64,000 nt of DNA from Salinimonas iocasae. Lineage in GTDB: Bacteria; Pseudomonadota; Gammaproteobacteria; Enterobacterales; Alteromonadaceae. The position numbers and the translations under genes are program-made. The notes under the pieces were generated by a model. That model did no database searches. It worked only from the letters and a program-made list of their open reading frames with translations, and had not been told where the DNA came from. The stretch covers positions 2,620,001 to 2,684,000 of the forward strand of contig NZ_CP039852.1 in assembly GCF_006228385.1 (NCBI RefSeq). The letters are read 5' to 3'. Shown in pieces: positions 1-9,533 of this stretch (position 1 is its first letter; every line of letters starts with the position of its first letter).

Positions 1-430
1 CCAGAGTTACATTTGCTCCAATACTGATTGGCCAAGCCTGTTGCATACCGCGTAAACGTTCCTGCGAATTGCTGTGATGGTGAAGAGTTGCAAGCACGCT
101 ACCCTGCCCTATCACGACTGAATTACCGATGGTAACTGGCGCTGCATCCAGTATAACCACATTGTCTTCTATGCTGACCGTATCGCTGGCAAAAATATTA
201 ACACCGTAATCACAATAGAACGGCGGCGATACGATAGCTTGAGCATTAGGCAACAGCGTACTGATAAGTGCTGCTCGTTGCTGGCTATCCGCACACGCGT
301 TAAATGCACTACATATTGTTTTAGCTGACTGTCTGGCACGGCGTAAGGGTTTTGCATTGGTTTGATACCAACGACCACCTATCATATCCCGCCATATTGG
401 TGTTGTGATGATATCGTTGTGCATTTGCAT
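1..430 (-). CDS. Sugar O-acetyltransferase (maltose/galactoside acetyltransferase family), 3' end cut by window
   Basis: The minus-strand frame is open from 430 to the window edge (143 codons) with no stop, so the C-terminus lies outside. The N-terminus carries the pattern of the Maa/LacA family: a GGRWYQT segment near residue 18, then FYCDYGVNIF near residue 72, leading into left-handed beta-helix hexapeptides (DAAPVTIGNSVVIGQG). This family transfers acetyl from acetyl-CoA to sugar hydroxyls in the cytoplasm. The family histidine is probably in LATLHHHSNS. A G-rich stretch (GGGGG) precedes two in-frame ATGs at 430 and 424; the spacing suits the one at 424 better. It lies downstream of rplS on the same strand but beyond a strong terminator, so it is probably separately transcribed. 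Confidence 0.8.
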   Translation of the reverse strand, partial: MQMHNDIITTPIWRDMIGGRWYQTNAKPLRRARQSAKTICSAFNACADSQQRAALISTLLPNAQAIVSPPFYCDYGVNIFASDTVSIEDNVVILDAAPVTIGNSVVIGQGSVLATLHHHSNSQERLRGMQQAWPISIGANVTL

Positions 431-442
431 CCCCCAGAAACG

Positions 443-468
443 AAAAAAGCCCGCAATCTGCGGGCTTT
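443..468 (-). terminator. Intrinsic terminator of the rpsP-rplS operon
   Basis: A perfect 10-bp stem (AAAGCCCGCA / TGCGGGCTTT) with a 3-nt loop is followed on the minus strand by a run of six T. It sits about 35 bp after the rplS stop codon. The plus strand has no T-run, so it works for minus-strand transcripts only. Confidence 0.9.
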
Positions 469-502
469 CGAAAAGTTAACAATAACGCAAGGATTAGTAA
501 TC

Positions 503-862
503 TTAGTTAAGCTTCTCTTTGATACGTGCAGATTTACCTGAACGCTCACGAAGATAGTAAAGCTTAGCACGACGAACCGCACCGCGACGTTTCACTTCAA
601 TAGAAGAAACTGCGGGGCTGTGTGTTTGGAAAACACGCTCAACGCCTTCGCCGCTTGAAACTTTACGAACGGTAAAAGACGAGTGAAGACCACGGTTACG
701 TTTAGCGATAACAACGCCTTCGTAAGCCTGAAGACGCTCTTTGTCACCTTCGGTAACACGAACTTTTACACTTACTGTGTCACCTGGGCCGAACGCAGGA
801 ACATCAGTTTTCATCTGTGCTTGTTCAATATTTTTGATGATATCTTGACTGACTTTGCTCAT
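503..862 (-). CDS. rplS: 50S ribosomal protein L19
   Basis: The 119-aa product is colinear with bacterial L19 over its full length, including the family blocks [24 protein letters not shown] and [12 protein letters not shown]19 sits at the interface of the 50S and 30S subunits. Two ATGs are adjacent (865 and 862); the AGAGG ribosome-binding site is 2 nt from the first and 5 nt from the second, so 862 (MSKVSQ) is preferred. It is the last gene of rpsP-rimM-trmD-rplS, 18 nt after trmD, and is followed by a strong terminator. Confidence 0.98.
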   Translation of the reverse strand: MSKVSQDIIKNIEQAQMKTDVPAFGPGDTVSVKVRVTEGDKERLQAYEGVVIAKRNRGLHSSFTVRKVSSGEGVERVFQTHSPAVSSIEVKRRGAVRRAKLYYLRERSGKSARIKEKLN

Positions 863-880
863 CATATCCTCTCGTCCTAG

Positions 881-1642
881 TTAACTGTCATCTTGCTGCA
901 GCTGCAACTTGAAAACTTCAAGCAGTTGCTGCTGCTCCTCAGTCAGAGCTAGGTGATTTAACAATTCAGGGCGACGCTGCCAGGTTCTTCCCAGCGATTG
1001 CATAAGTCGCCACTGCCTGATTTTTTCATGATCACCACTTAACAACACAGAAGGAACCGCTTTACCGTCGAGTAATTCAGGCCGCGTATAATGCGGACAA
1101 TCCAGTAACCCGTCAGAGAAGGAATCTTCAATGGCAGAAGCTTGATGCCCCAGTACACCCGGAACCAGCCTTGCTACCGCGTCCATCAGGACCATTGCCG
1201 GTAACTCTCCGCCACTGAGAACGTAATCACCAATCGAGACTTCTTCGTCTACCTGATCTTCAATTACGCGCTCATCAATACCTTCATAGCGCCCGCACAG
1301 CAAAATTGTGCGGTCTGACTCAGCCAGACGTTTAACACCCGTCTGATCCAGTTTCTTACCCTGTGGAGATAAGTAAATGACCTTGCTATTTTCTCCGCCT
1401 GCCGCTCTGGCAGCCGATATTGCGTCTGTTAAAGGCTTTACCATCATCAACATACCGGGACCACCACCATAAGGGCGATCATCCACAGTGCGATGACGAT
1501 CGTGCGTAAAGTCTCTGGGATTAAATATATCGACTGACAATACCCCTGATTTAACTGCCCTGCCTATTACACCCTGTTGGGTGAACGGGCCAAACATTTC
1601 AGGAAAAATACTGACAATGCCGAACCACTTTTCCGCGGTCAC
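881..1642 (-). CDS. trmD: tRNA (guanine-N1-)-methyltransferase
   Basis: The 253-aa protein has the TrmD pattern: N-terminal [10 protein letters not shown], a [13 protein letters not shown] block (residues about 55-67) and the trefoil-knot AdoMet site around [13 protein letters not shown] followed by [10 protein letters not shown]. It methylates G37 next to the anticodon of a subset of tRNAs and so limits +1 frameshifting. The start is GTG, placed directly after the rimM TAA with no spacer, so translation is probably coupled to rimM. Length and gene position are as in other gammaproteobacteria. Confidence 0.97.
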   Translation of the reverse strand: MTAEKWFGIVSIFPEMFGPFTQQGVIGRAVKSGVLSVDIFNPRDFTHDRHRTVDDRPYGGGPGMLMMVKPLTDAISAARAAGGENSKVIYLSPQGKKLDQTGVKRLAESDRTILLCGRYEGIDERVIEDQVDEEVSIGDYVLSGGELPAMVLMDAVARLVPGVLGHQASAIEDSFSDGLLDCPHYTRPELLDGKAVPSVLLSGDHEKIRQWRLMQSLGRTWQRRPELLNHLALTEEQQQLLEVFKLQLQQDDS

Positions 1643-2164
1643 TTAAAACCCCGGGTCCCAGTCGACCGTAATTACTTTGCCTTCTTTATCCACCGATTGT
1701 ATGACTTCATCCATTACAAAAGGCAATAATCTTTCTTTTAGACCAAATGCATCTTTCGCGTTAGCTCTGACCTGAATAATGTCATTCGCTCCGGTATTAA
1801 ATACATCTTTGACCACACCCAGATCGTAACCTTGCGTAGTTACCACCTGCATGCCGGTCAGCTCCCGCCAGTAGAACTCATTTTCATCAAGTTCCGGTAA
1901 CTGCTCAGCTGTAATCGAAATGTCGAGATTCTTGATGCGCTCAGCGTCATCACGCGTCTCGATTCCCTCGATTTTAGCAACCAGTACTTTTCCATGGGGG
2001 CGCCACTGATCTAACTGGTATTCCTTTCCATCACCCAATAACCATGGTTGATAGTCAAAAATACCTTCTGGTGTATCGGTATAAGTGTTGATTTTGACCC
2101 AACCTTTAACGCCGTGAGGCGCGCCGATTTTGCCAATAACCACTTTGTCAGACGCTTGACTCAT
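1643..2164 (-). CDS. rimM: Ribosome maturation factor RimM
   Basis: The 173-aa protein begins with the RimM N-terminal domain (VVIGKIGAPHGVKGWVKI, residues about 8-25). It continues with the FYWRELTGMQV segment that joins to the C-terminal PRC-barrel (DVFNTGANDIIQV, LLPFVMDEVIQ, and the terminal VDWDPGF). RimM binds S19 and helps mature the head of the 30S subunit. It lies 22 nt after rpsP and abuts trmD, the standard operon order. Confidence 0.97.
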   Translation of the reverse strand: MSQASDKVVIGKIGAPHGVKGWVKINTYTDTPEGIFDYQPWLLGDGKEYQLDQWRPHGKVLVAKIEGIETRDDAERIKNLDISITAEQLPELDENEFYWRELTGMQVVTTQGYDLGVVKDVFNTGANDIIQVRANAKDAFGLKERLLPFVMDEVIQSVDKEGKVITVDWDPGF

Positions 2165-2186
2165 TTATACCCACCAGTTGAGCAGC

Positions 2187-2438
2187 TTACGCTGCAGATT
2201 TCTTTGCTTCTTTTACCAGGCTGTTAACGCGCTCAGATAAGCTTGCGCCAACACCAACCCAGTATTCTACACGTTCCAGATCAAGGCGAAGACGCTCTGA
2301 CTGACCCTGTGCAGTTGGGTTGAAGAAACCGACGTTTTCGATGAAACGACCGTCTCTTGCGCGGCTGCTTTCAGCCACGACAACTTGATAAAATGGACGC
2401 TTTTTTGCGCCGCCACGCTGTAAACGAATAGTAACCAT
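2187..2438 (-). CDS. rpsP: 30S ribosomal protein S16
   Basis: The 83-aa product matches S16 throughout: [20 protein letters not shown], then [14 protein letters not shown] and the C-terminal [11 protein letters not shown]16 is an early-assembly protein of the 30S subunit. A good ribosome-binding site (GAGG) lies 6 nt before the ATG. It is the first gene of the four-gene ribosomal operon and has a recognisable sigma-70-type promoter upstream. Confidence 0.98.
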   Translation of the reverse strand: MVTIRLQRGGAKKRPFYQVVVAESSRARDGRFIENVGFFNPTAQGQSERLRLDLERVEYWVGVGASLSERVNSLVKEAKKSAA

Positions 2439-2523
2439 AAGTGCCTCAAACTCGTTGTAGCGTTACTGTCAACTTTACCTTCTCACCAAGTGCCATTAAG
2501 CACGCAGGTTTGGAAGGCCGCGG

Positions 2524-2552
2524 AATTATACGTATATCACTTCAAAATGCAA
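2524..2552 (-). promoter_or_regulatory. Candidate sigma-70 promoter of the rpsP operon
   Basis: On the minus strand TTGCAT (2552-2547) and a consensus TATAAT (2529-2524) are separated by 17 bp. The predicted transcript start near 2517 leaves a leader of about 80 nt before rpsP. This is inferred from motif match only. Confidence 0.5.
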
Positions 2553-2689
2553 GGATAATTACCGCCCCCCCGCTTCGTTGTATAATAGCAGATTTAGCTG
2601 ATTTACCGGTTCTTTTGACTTACGCCGCTGTTGGCTTCGCGGTTAATAGGATAATCTGCAGCATATCATTGTCTGAAAAAGTAAATTTT

Positions 2690-4441
2690 GTGTCTTCAGC
2701 TCTTCATTCTGTTACCACGGGCCAGGTTCTGCGCTGGCTTTTATCGCATTTAACTCCCTACCGCTGGTATGTCACAGGAGCGGTGATATCACTGTTTGTG
2801 GCCGCGGGGGCCTGGCTGGCCTTAGGCCAGGGTGTACGATTTGCTATTGATGAAGGCTTCGTCAGCGATCATCCCGATACGCTAAATACCGCCGCAGTAC
2901 TCGTATTGGCCATTTGTATTGTGGCCAGTGTAGCTACTTATTGTCGCTTCTATCTTATGACGTGGTTAGGAGAACGGGTCAGTGCAGACATCCGCACCCG
3001 TATTTTTGACCATTTAATGACACTGCCGCCGGCATTTTTTTCCAAGATTCGCACTGGCGAGGTCATCTCACGCTTTACCAGTGACACAACGCTTCTGCAA
3101 ACCGTCATTGGTATGAGCCTGTCGATGGCGCTGCGTTCTGCCGTTACCTTTATTGGCGCTCTGATCCTGATGGCCACAACCAGTCCGTTACTGACGTTGT
3201 GCGTGTTACTGGCGGTACCAGCGGTGCTTATTCCAATACGCGTCCTGGCGCCACAGGTGCGCCGATATGCCCGAGCGAGTCAGGACAAAATCGCAGATCT
3301 GGGAGCGCATATTGATCAAAGCTTGCATGAGATTACAACGGTGCAGGCATTTAATGCGCAGCACATGGAGAGTAAGCACTTTGCTGACCGAGTACACAGC
3401 GCATTCAATACCGCCAGAAAGCGTATTCATTATCGCTCCCTGCTTATTGGTTTGATTATGGTGCTGAGTCTCAGCGCTATTTTGCTAATCGCCTGGATTG
3501 GCGCCCGTCAGGTTTTCAGTGGCGACATTTCAGCTGGCGAGCTTTCCGCCTTCTTATTTTATGCTGTAATGGCAGGTGGCAGTGTGGCGACAATCAGCGA
3601 AGTAATCGGTGAGGTACAGCGCGGTGTTGGTGCCAGCGAGCGCTTACTAGAACTGCTCGCCACGCCAAATGCTATACAGTCCGGAGACATTACACTTAGC
3701 TCTCACACGAGCGCCCCAACCATCACTATCAGCAATATAGATTTCGCCTATCCCGATGCACCAAAACTCTTCGAGCAGTTTTCTCTGACTATCGCGTCGG
3801 CTGAAAAAGTGGCGCTGGTTGGCGCCAGCGGTGCAGGCAAAAGCTCACTGTTTCAGTTGTTACTGCGCTTTTATGACGTACAGCGGGGCAAAATATCACT
3901 GGATGATACGCCCATTGACACACTGACACTGACGTCCTTACGTGACCATATTGCTATTGTTACCCAGGAATCCGTTATTTTCGCGACCACAGTGCTGGAA
4001 AATATCCGGTACGGCAGACCTGAAGCCTCGGACGTCGAGGTAATCAGCGCAGCCAAAGCCGCCTTTGCGCACGAGTTTATTGAAGAGCTTGAGCATGGCT
4101 ATTCAACCGAACTGGGTGAGCGGGGAGTCAGACTCTCCGGTGGTCAGCGTCAGCGCGTTGCTATTGCCAGAGCCATTCTTGCCGATCGGCCGGTGTTGTT
4201 GCTGGACGAAGCCACCAGCGCGCTGGATGCGCAAAGTGAGAAGATGGTTCAGCACGCCCTGAACCAGCTCATGCAGGGCAGAACCACTATTGTTATTGCA
4301 CATCGCCTGGCTACGGTGAAACACGCTGATCGCATTGTTGTAATGGATAAAGGAAAGATCGTGGCGCAGGGAACCCACGAGATGTTGATGAAAAGCGACA
4401 CTTTGTACCGACAATACGCCGAACTGCAATTGCTAAGCTAG
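2690..4441 (+). CDS. ABC exporter, fused membrane and ATPase domains (MsbA-like)
   Basis: This is a half-transporter: six membrane segments in the first ~310 residues and a C-terminal nucleotide-binding domain with all motifs intact. These are Walker A VGASGAGKSS, Q-loop TQES, signature LSGGQRQRVAIARA, Walker B VLLLDEATSALD and the switch histidine in IVIAHRLAT. It should work as an inner-membrane homodimer exporting lipids, peptides or drugs; the substrate cannot be read from sequence. The frame stays open upstream to 2441, but that part looks like promoter DNA and does not resemble the family. GTG at 2690 gives 583 aa, the usual length; TTG at 2669 is the alternative. Neither has a strong ribosome-binding site. 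A plus-strand TATAAT occurs at 2581-2586. Confidence 0.85.
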   Translation: MSSALHSVTTGQVLRWLLSHLTPYRWYVTGAVISLFVAAGAWLALGQGVRFAIDEGFVSDHPDTLNTAAVLVLAICIVASVATYCRFYLMTWLGERVSADIRTRIFDHLMTLPPAFFSKIRTGEVISRFTSDTTLLQTVIGMSLSMALRSAVTFIGALILMATTSPLLTLCVLLAVPAVLIPIRVLAPQVRRYARASQDKIADLGAHIDQSLHEITTVQAFNAQHMESKHFADRVHSAFNTARKRIHYRSLLIGLIMVLSLSAILLIAWIGARQVFSGDISAGELSAFLFYAVMAGGSVATISEVIGEVQRGVGASERLLELLATPNAIQSGDITLSSHTSAPTITISNIDFAYPDAPKLFEQFSLTIASAEKVALVGASGAGKSSLFQLLLRFYDVQRGKISLDDTPIDTLTLTSLRDHIAIVTQESVIFATTVLENIRYGRPEASDVEVISAAKAAFAHEFIEELEHGYSTELGERGVRLSGGQRQRVAIARAILADRPVLLLDEATSALDAQSEKMVQHALNQLMQGRTTIVIAHRLATVKHADRIVVMDKGKIVAQGTHEMLMKSDTLYRQYAELQLLS

Positions 4442-4577
4442 TTGCCTTGTGGTGCTATAACTGCTGAGTTGCACAAACGTTAATGATAAGCAACATTCGA
4501 ACTATTTTTGACCACTGTACGTTTGTTTACACAGTGGTAACCCTGAGGTTCGAAATCAACATATCGATGGAAATATA

Positions 4578-5627
4578 ATGTTTAGAATTGTGATTAATAA
4601 CGGTTTGCTCGCAGGCCTGTGCATGACATTGTGCGCACTGAGTCTGCCTGCATACAGCCAGTACTTCGGCGATAATCAGGCAAAGCTTGTTGTGCTTGAA
4701 GAGGTGGCGTTCAAAAACGAGACCAAAAATGTGGAGGCTGTCGGCACTGCCGAGGCGATTCGTTCCGTTACGTTGTACGCAGCTGTTTCTGATGAAGTCA
4801 CTGAAGTGAACTTTGTGCCCGGTCAACATGTTGAAAAAGGCAAAGTGCTGGTGAAACTTGATGATCGTCGGCAACAGGTTGCTGTTCGCCGCGCACGGTT
4901 GCAATTGGAAGACTCCTTGCGCACATTCAAACGCTTGCAGGAAAGCCATGAGCGCGGCGCCATTGCGCAAAGTGAACTGGACCTGGCACGAACCGACCGC
5001 GATCTCGCTGAGGTGGCATTGGCAGAAGCTCAGGCAGATTTAGATGACCGTATTATTCAGGCGCCTTTCAGCGGTGTGGTGGGTCTCACAGATATCGAAG
5101 TGGGCGATCGCATTAATGAACAGACTGCTATTACTACCATTGATGACAGAAGCAAACTCTATGTGAATTTCAGAGCCCCGGAAGCTGCGCTATCGGTGCT
5201 GATGAACAATCCTAAGGTAACCCTTGAGCCGTGGACAAACCGCAATAAAGATATCAGGGCAGAAATTGCTGAGGTCGATTCACGTATCAGCGAAGACGAC
5301 CGAACCATGCGCGCACGCGCCTTACTGGACAACAGTAAAGACAGGTTTCGGCCGGGCATGAGCTTTCGGGTTAACTTATCGGTAGATGGCAATCGCTTTG
5401 CTGCGATACCCGAAGCTGCGCTGCTGTGGGGCGCCAATGGCGCATATGTCTGGATTTCAGAAAACGGCAAGGCTAAGCGTATTGATGTTGAAGTGCATCA
5501 GCGCCTGCGCGGCACTATTCTGGTTTCGGGCAGTCTTGAAGAAGGCGACTTACTTATCTCAGAAGGTGTACAGCGGTTACGTAACGGTCAGGATGTGACA
5601 ACGGAACTGGCGCGGAGCGCTGAGTAA
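4578..5627 (+). CDS. RND efflux periplasmic adaptor (membrane fusion protein)
   Basis: The 349-aa protein starts with a signal peptide (residues about 1-27, ending LPAYSQ). A lipoyl half-motif follows (ADEV-type stretch VSDEVTEVNFVPGQHVEKGK), then a coiled-coil hairpin (about 95-145) and the second lipoyl half (IIQAPFSGVVGLTDIEVGD). The beta-barrel and membrane-proximal domains complete it. Such adaptors link an inner-membrane RND pump to an outer-membrane channel. The stop overlaps the start of the pump gene by one base (TAATG), so the two are translationally coupled. No TolC-type channel gene is adjacent, so a channel encoded elsewhere is presumably used. There is no lipobox, so the adaptor is secreted rather than lipid-anchored. 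Confidence 0.93.
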   Translation: MFRIVINNGLLAGLCMTLCALSLPAYSQYFGDNQAKLVVLEEVAFKNETKNVEAVGTAEAIRSVTLYAAVSDEVTEVNFVPGQHVEKGKVLVKLDDRRQQVAVRRARLQLEDSLRTFKRLQESHERGAIAQSELDLARTDRDLAEVALAEAQADLDDRIIQAPFSGVVGLTDIEVGDRINEQTAITTIDDRSKLYVNFRAPEAALSVLMNNPKVTLEPWTNRNKDIRAEIAEVDSRISEDDRTMRARALLDNSKDRFRPGMSFRVNLSVDGNRFAAIPEAALLWGANGAYVWISENGKAKRIDVEVHQRLRGTILVSGSLEEGDLLISEGVQRLRNGQDVTTELARSAE

Positions 5628-8600
5628 TGAGTCATCTTACCTCCCAGAATAATGATCTCCCCTCCACTGCCATACGCCGGCCGGTTTTAATTGTTGTACT
5701 TAACCTGCTGGTTGCCATCGCTGGCTTCGCTGCACTTAACGGCCTGGAGGTGCGTGAACTACCCGATGTTGATACACCGACCATCACGGTCACTGCACAG
5801 CTTCCCGGCGGTTCGCCGGAAACGGTTGACGCTGAGGTAACCAGTCGACTCGAGGGAGCGGTAGCCCGGGTAAGTGGTGTACAAAATATTTACGCGCAAA
5901 GTGAAGAAAACAGCGCGCGGGTGCGGGTTGAGTTTCGCCCCGGCATTGATCTTGAGGATGCCGCCAATGAAACCCGGGAGTCTGTTAGCCGGGTACAACG
6001 CCAGCTACCTGAAGATGTTGAGCAGGTTGCCATTATACGCGCTGATAATGATGCCGAGGCAGTTGTCAGTATTGCCGTGTCCTCCCGCACGCTGGATATG
6101 GAAACCCTGACCGAGCGCGTTGATACTGACTTAGCCCCCCTCTTTCTGAGTATTCCCGGTGTTGCCGATGTTCAGCTAAACGGCAACCGTGAGCGGGTTC
6201 TTCGGGTATCTGTCGACCCGTTGCGTCTGACCAGTTATAGCCTGTCAATGACCGATGTGGCAGACGCCCTGCGCCTGGCCCCTTTTGATGTGCCAGCAGG
6301 CAGTATCCAGTCTGAGGATCAGTCTTTGATTGTTCGCGCTGACGCAACGTCAGTAACAGCTGAAGATGTTTCATCAATTGTTCTGAATAACGATGTACGT
6401 ATCGGCGATGTCGCCAGTGTTTATTTTGGGCCGGCCGATACTACCAGCATGGTAAGACTGGACGGCAAGCCGGTAATCGGGCTGGGTGTAGTGCGTCAGG
6501 CTAGCTCTAATACTATTGAAATATCCGATGAAGTTCGCGCCATGGTCAGCCAGCTCAATGAGCGGTTTACCGATATGGATATTGTTGTTACCTCAGATGA
6601 TGCTGAATTTATTCGTGACTCTGTCAGTGAAGTGGTGCAGTCGCTGAGCCTGACAGTTCTGTTGGTTGTGTTCACACTCCTGGTATTTATCGGCTCCTGG
6701 CGCGCGACAATCGTGCCAGCACTTTCAATACCGGTTTCCCTTGCCGGCGCACTGGGTATCATCTGGGTGCTGGGCTTTTCGGTCAATATTCTGACCCTGC
6801 TGGCATTGGTTTTAGCAACCGGTATGATTGTAGATGACGCAATTGTGGTGTCAGAAAATATACAGCGTCGTCGTGGACTTGGGCTGGGCGCACGCGCCGC
6901 GGCGGTTGTCGGTTCACGTGAAGTATTTTTTGCCGTTGTAGCAACCACTGCTGTACTGGCGTCGGTATTTATTCCTATTGCCTTTTTGCCCTCTACAGCG
7001 GGCCGGCTTTTCCGAGAATTCGGCGGTGTACTGGCAGGCGCTGTGATTATTTCATCATTCGTCGCCTTGTCTCTGGTCCCTGCCCTTACAGCACGGCTAC
7101 CGTTGAAAAATCATAAGAAAGGTGGCTTTTTCGATAAAACATTTGGCCGGTTTGGTTACTGGTGTCTGGCGGGTTACCAGCGTTCATTGACCTGGTCGCT
7201 GCGATATGGCTGGGTCATTGTTATCTTAAGTCTGATGGCGGCAACCGGTGCCTGGTTCCTGTCACAAAATATCAAGAGTGAGTTACTGCCCAGCGAAGAC
7301 CGCGGCACCATTCGTATCTTCGCACGCGGCCCTGATGGTGCGGGTATCAATTTTATGGATCGTCAGGCCGAGCGTATGGAAGAGGTGCTGTTACCTTATG
7401 TGGAAAAAGGCACGGTAGATTCTATTTATACGGTTGTGGGTTCATGGGATCCGAACATCGTCTTTATCACCGCTCCACTTAAACACTGGGACGAAAGAGA
7501 CAAGTCGCTTCAGGATGTGGTGGAAGAAATACGTCCTGTATTGCAGTCGATTCCAGGTGCACCGGGCAATGCGTTTGGTGGCAATAGCCTGAATTTACGT
7601 GGCCAGGGCGGCGGTCTTGAGATTGCGCTGACCGGTGATAGTTACGAGCGGATCTTCCAGGCTGCGCAGGATTACGCAGCTAAGATTGAGCAAACAATTC
7701 CTGAACTTGGTACACCTCGGATCAGCTACGAACCCACACAACCGCAAATGCGCATCAATATCGATCGTCGACGTGCGGACGAACTTGGCGTACCGCTGAA
7801 CGATATTGCAACGACACTGCGTGCGGCGGTTAATGGCGACGATATTGCTGATCTTAACGTGGGCGACCAGGCTATTCCGATTATGCTGCAATCCAGAAAC
7901 CGGAATACCAGCAATCCCGCTGATTTAACCAATCTTTATGTTAAGTCGGAATCAGGAAATCTGGTCCCGCTATCAAGTATTGCCTATATCAGCGAGGAAG
8001 GTGTCGCCGCTGAACTAGAGCGGCAGGCGCAGCGTCGCGCGATTCAGATTGAAATGGATTTACCTGAAGAGGTTGCTATCAATGAAGCGGTCGAAAAGCT
8101 GCGGGGATTACAGAACACCCTGCCCGACGGAATAGGCCTTATCTTCCTTGGCGAAGCGCAAACCTATGAAGAAACATCACAGCAGGTTGCCATCACTTAC
8201 GTACTGGCATTTATTATTGTACTTCTGGTATTAGCTGCGCAATTTGAAAGTGTTAACAGCGCTGTAGTGGTGATGCTGACAGTACCCTTCGGTATTGCAG
8301 CGGCCATTTATGCGTTATTCCTGACCAATACAACTATCAACGTATACTCTCAAATCGGTCTGGTTATGCTGATTGGCCTGTTGGCTAAAAACGCGATCCT
8401 GCTTATTGAGTTTGCCGATCAGCTGCGGGACAGAGGCTATGACATTTATGATGCGATCGTTGAAGCCGGTAAAGTGCGGCTTCGCCCTATCATGATGACA
8501 CTGGTATCAACGATTTTGGGTGGATTACCGTTAATTCTGTCTACCGGGGCGGGCGCTGAGTCCAGAAATGCTATTGGCTGGGTGGTATTTGGCGGCCTGG

Positions 8601-8734
8601 GCATCGCGGTGGTGTTTACGTTGTACCTGACGCCTGTGTTGTATCTGGGTCTAGCCAGATTTACCAAGCCGCGGGCAGATGAGAGTCAGAGGCTGGAAAA
8701 CGAGCTGGATCACGCCAGTCAGCAGTCGCTGTAA
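5627..8734 (+). CDS. RND efflux pump, inner-membrane permease (HAE1/AcrB-like)
   Basis: The 1035-aa protein has the RND architecture: two repeats of one membrane helix, a large periplasmic porter loop and a five-helix bundle. The proton-relay aspartates are present in GMIVDDAIVVSENIQRR (TM4), and the TM10 lysine in LIGLLAKNAILLIEFADQLRD. It therefore looks like a functional proton-driven drug or solute exporter rather than a degenerate copy. The N-terminal IRRPVLIVVLNLLVAIAGFAAL is TM1. It forms a two-gene operon with the upstream adaptor and ends just before a strong bidirectional terminator. Substrate specificity cannot be inferred, and no dedicated regulator lies next to it. Confidence 0.95.
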   Translation: MSHLTSQNNDLPSTAIRRPVLIVVLNLLVAIAGFAALNGLEVRELPDVDTPTITVTAQLPGGSPETVDAEVTSRLEGAVARVSGVQNIYAQSEENSARVRVEFRPGIDLEDAANETRESVSRVQRQLPEDVEQVAIIRADNDAEAVVSIAVSSRTLDMETLTERVDTDLAPLFLSIPGVADVQLNGNRERVLRVSVDPLRLTSYSLSMTDVADALRLAPFDVPAGSIQSEDQSLIVRADATSVTAEDVSSIVLNNDVRIGDVASVYFGPADTTSMVRLDGKPVIGLGVVRQASSNTIEISDEVRAMVSQLNERFTDMDIVVTSDDAEFIRDSVSEVVQSLSLTVLLVVFTLLVFIGSWRATIVPALSIPVSLAGALGIIWVLGFSVNILTLLALVLATGMIVDDAIVVSENIQRRRGLGLGARAAAVVGSREVFFAVVATTAVLASVFIPIAFLPSTAGRLFREFGGVLAGAVIISSFVALSLVPALTARLPLKNHKKGGFFDKTFGRFGYWCLAGYQRSLTWSLRYGWVIVILSLMAATGAWFLSQNIKSELLPSEDRGTIRIFARGPDGAGINFMDRQAERMEEVLLPYVEKGTVDSIYTVVGSWDPNIVFITAPLKHWDERDKSLQDVVEEIRPVLQSIPGAPGNAFGGNSLNLRGQGGGLEIALTGDSYERIFQAAQDYAAKIEQTIPELGTPRISYEPTQPQMRINIDRRRADELGVPLNDIATTLRAAVNGDDIADLNVGDQAIPIMLQSRNRNTSNPADLTNLYVKSESGNLVPLSSIAYISEEGVAAELERQAQRRAIQIEMDLPEEVAINEAVEKLRGLQNTLPDGIGLIFLGEAQTYEETSQQVAITYVLAFIIVLLVLAAQFESVNSAVVVMLTVPFGIAAAIYALFLTNTTINVYSQIGLVMLIGLLAKNAILLIEFADQLRDRGYDIYDAIVEAGKVRLRPIMMTLVSTILGGLPLILSTGAGAESRNAIGWVVFGGLGIAVVFTLYLTPVLYLGLARFTKPRADESQRLENELDHASQQSL

Positions 8735-8764
8735 AGCTTCACTGTAACAGGTTGTTTATAAGAC

Positions 8765-8796
8765 AAAAAAACCGCAATGAGAATTGCGGTTTTTTT
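8765..8796. terminator. Bidirectional intrinsic terminator
   Basis: A 14-bp perfect stem (AAAAAAACCGCAAT / ATTGCGGTTTTTTT) with a GAGA loop. Both strands give a T-run, so it can end the RND operon (plus) and the TerB-like gene (minus). Confidence 0.92.
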
Positions 8797-8815
8797 ATTT
8801 AATGAAGTGTTTGGT

Positions 8816-9226
8816 TCAGGGGGTCGCAGCAGGTTGCTGATTAGCCCGGGAACCGTTCACCAACGCTTTAGCCAGCATTTTGTGCGTAAGCAGGGAAAGA
8901 ATTTCGGTTTCTTCTTCACTCCTGTTTCCATCCACACCGGTGATAGTCATCGCCACTTCCATTGCTCTGTGCGCATCAAAAGACAAGTCATCCTTAAACT
9001 CGCGCAAATAGTCCATCGCGACACCGGTATCCAGCGCCTTGCGTGTTTGATAGATAACGTCGTTTAAGAAAGCCTCCGGACAGATAGGGCTCTCCCATTC
9101 AAGGGAATTAACTAACTCTTCGAGATAGTCCTGCTCTGTAAGCGTAACCTTATTATCAATCTGGTAAAGAAGAACGGCGAGACGAACAAGGGCCTGGTTA
9201 AAAGATTGTTGACTGGATAACTGCAT
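8816..9226 (-). CDS. TerB-like all-alpha protein of unknown function
   Basis: A 136-aa acidic, predicted all-helical soluble protein without signal peptide. The arrangement of two helical segments, each with an acidic loop (YQIDNKVTLTEQDYLEEL at about 22-39 and TGVDGNRSEEETEILSLL at about 95-112), resembles the paired halves of TerB/DjlA-type domains, which carry conserved acidic metal-binding residues. That assignment is by eye only. The ribosome-binding site GGAG is well placed (7 nt before ATG). It is 307 bp downstream of the condensin-like operon on the same strand and ends at a shared terminator. Whether it is functionally linked to that operon is unknown. Confidence 0.65.
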   Translation of the reverse strand: MQLSSQQSFNQALVRLAVLLYQIDNKVTLTEQDYLEELVNSLEWESPICPEAFLNDVIYQTRKALDTGVAMDYLREFKDDLSFDAHRAMEVAMTITGVDGNRSEEETEILSLLTHKMLAKALVNGSRANQQPAATP

Positions 9227-9533
9227 ACAAACTCCTTCGCAGTTTTATCTGCGAATAATTATCGAAGCTTCCTGCTTCCACTTTATTGTGATTAATGAGG
9301 GTACATATCACCTGTTCAGGCAGCCCGGAACAAAGTGACACACGCATTACGCGCGTTTTCTGAAGATAGTTCAGCCCTTTATATGAAGTCTGTGTAAGTG
9401 TGCAGAACATGAGCGACTATCGGCCGGAGTTCGGCTAATTGCTGCTGTGATGCAGTTGCTAAAAGTATAGAAGATAATGACAGAAAACCAAATCGTGAGC
9501 CGGCCCTGAAAATAGCCGGCACACCATAGTGAG
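9227..9533. other. Intergenic stretch with no recognised gene
   Basis: This gap of about 307 bp lies between the condensin-like operon and the TerB-like gene. It presumably carries the promoter of the latter. A GCCGGC...GCCGGC repeat near 9499-9521 could form a short hairpin at the end of the upstream operon but has no good T-run. The short open frames here lack ribosome-binding sites. Confidence 0.5.

Noticed and set aside
2441..2689. N-terminal extension of the ABC exporter
   Set aside because: The open frame continues, but the segment contains promoter-like sequences for both directions and does not resemble the transporter family.
9198..9410. 70-codon minus-strand frame in the gap before the TerB-like gene
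   Set aside because: No ribosome-binding site, overlaps the TerB-like gene, and the product has no recognisable pattern.
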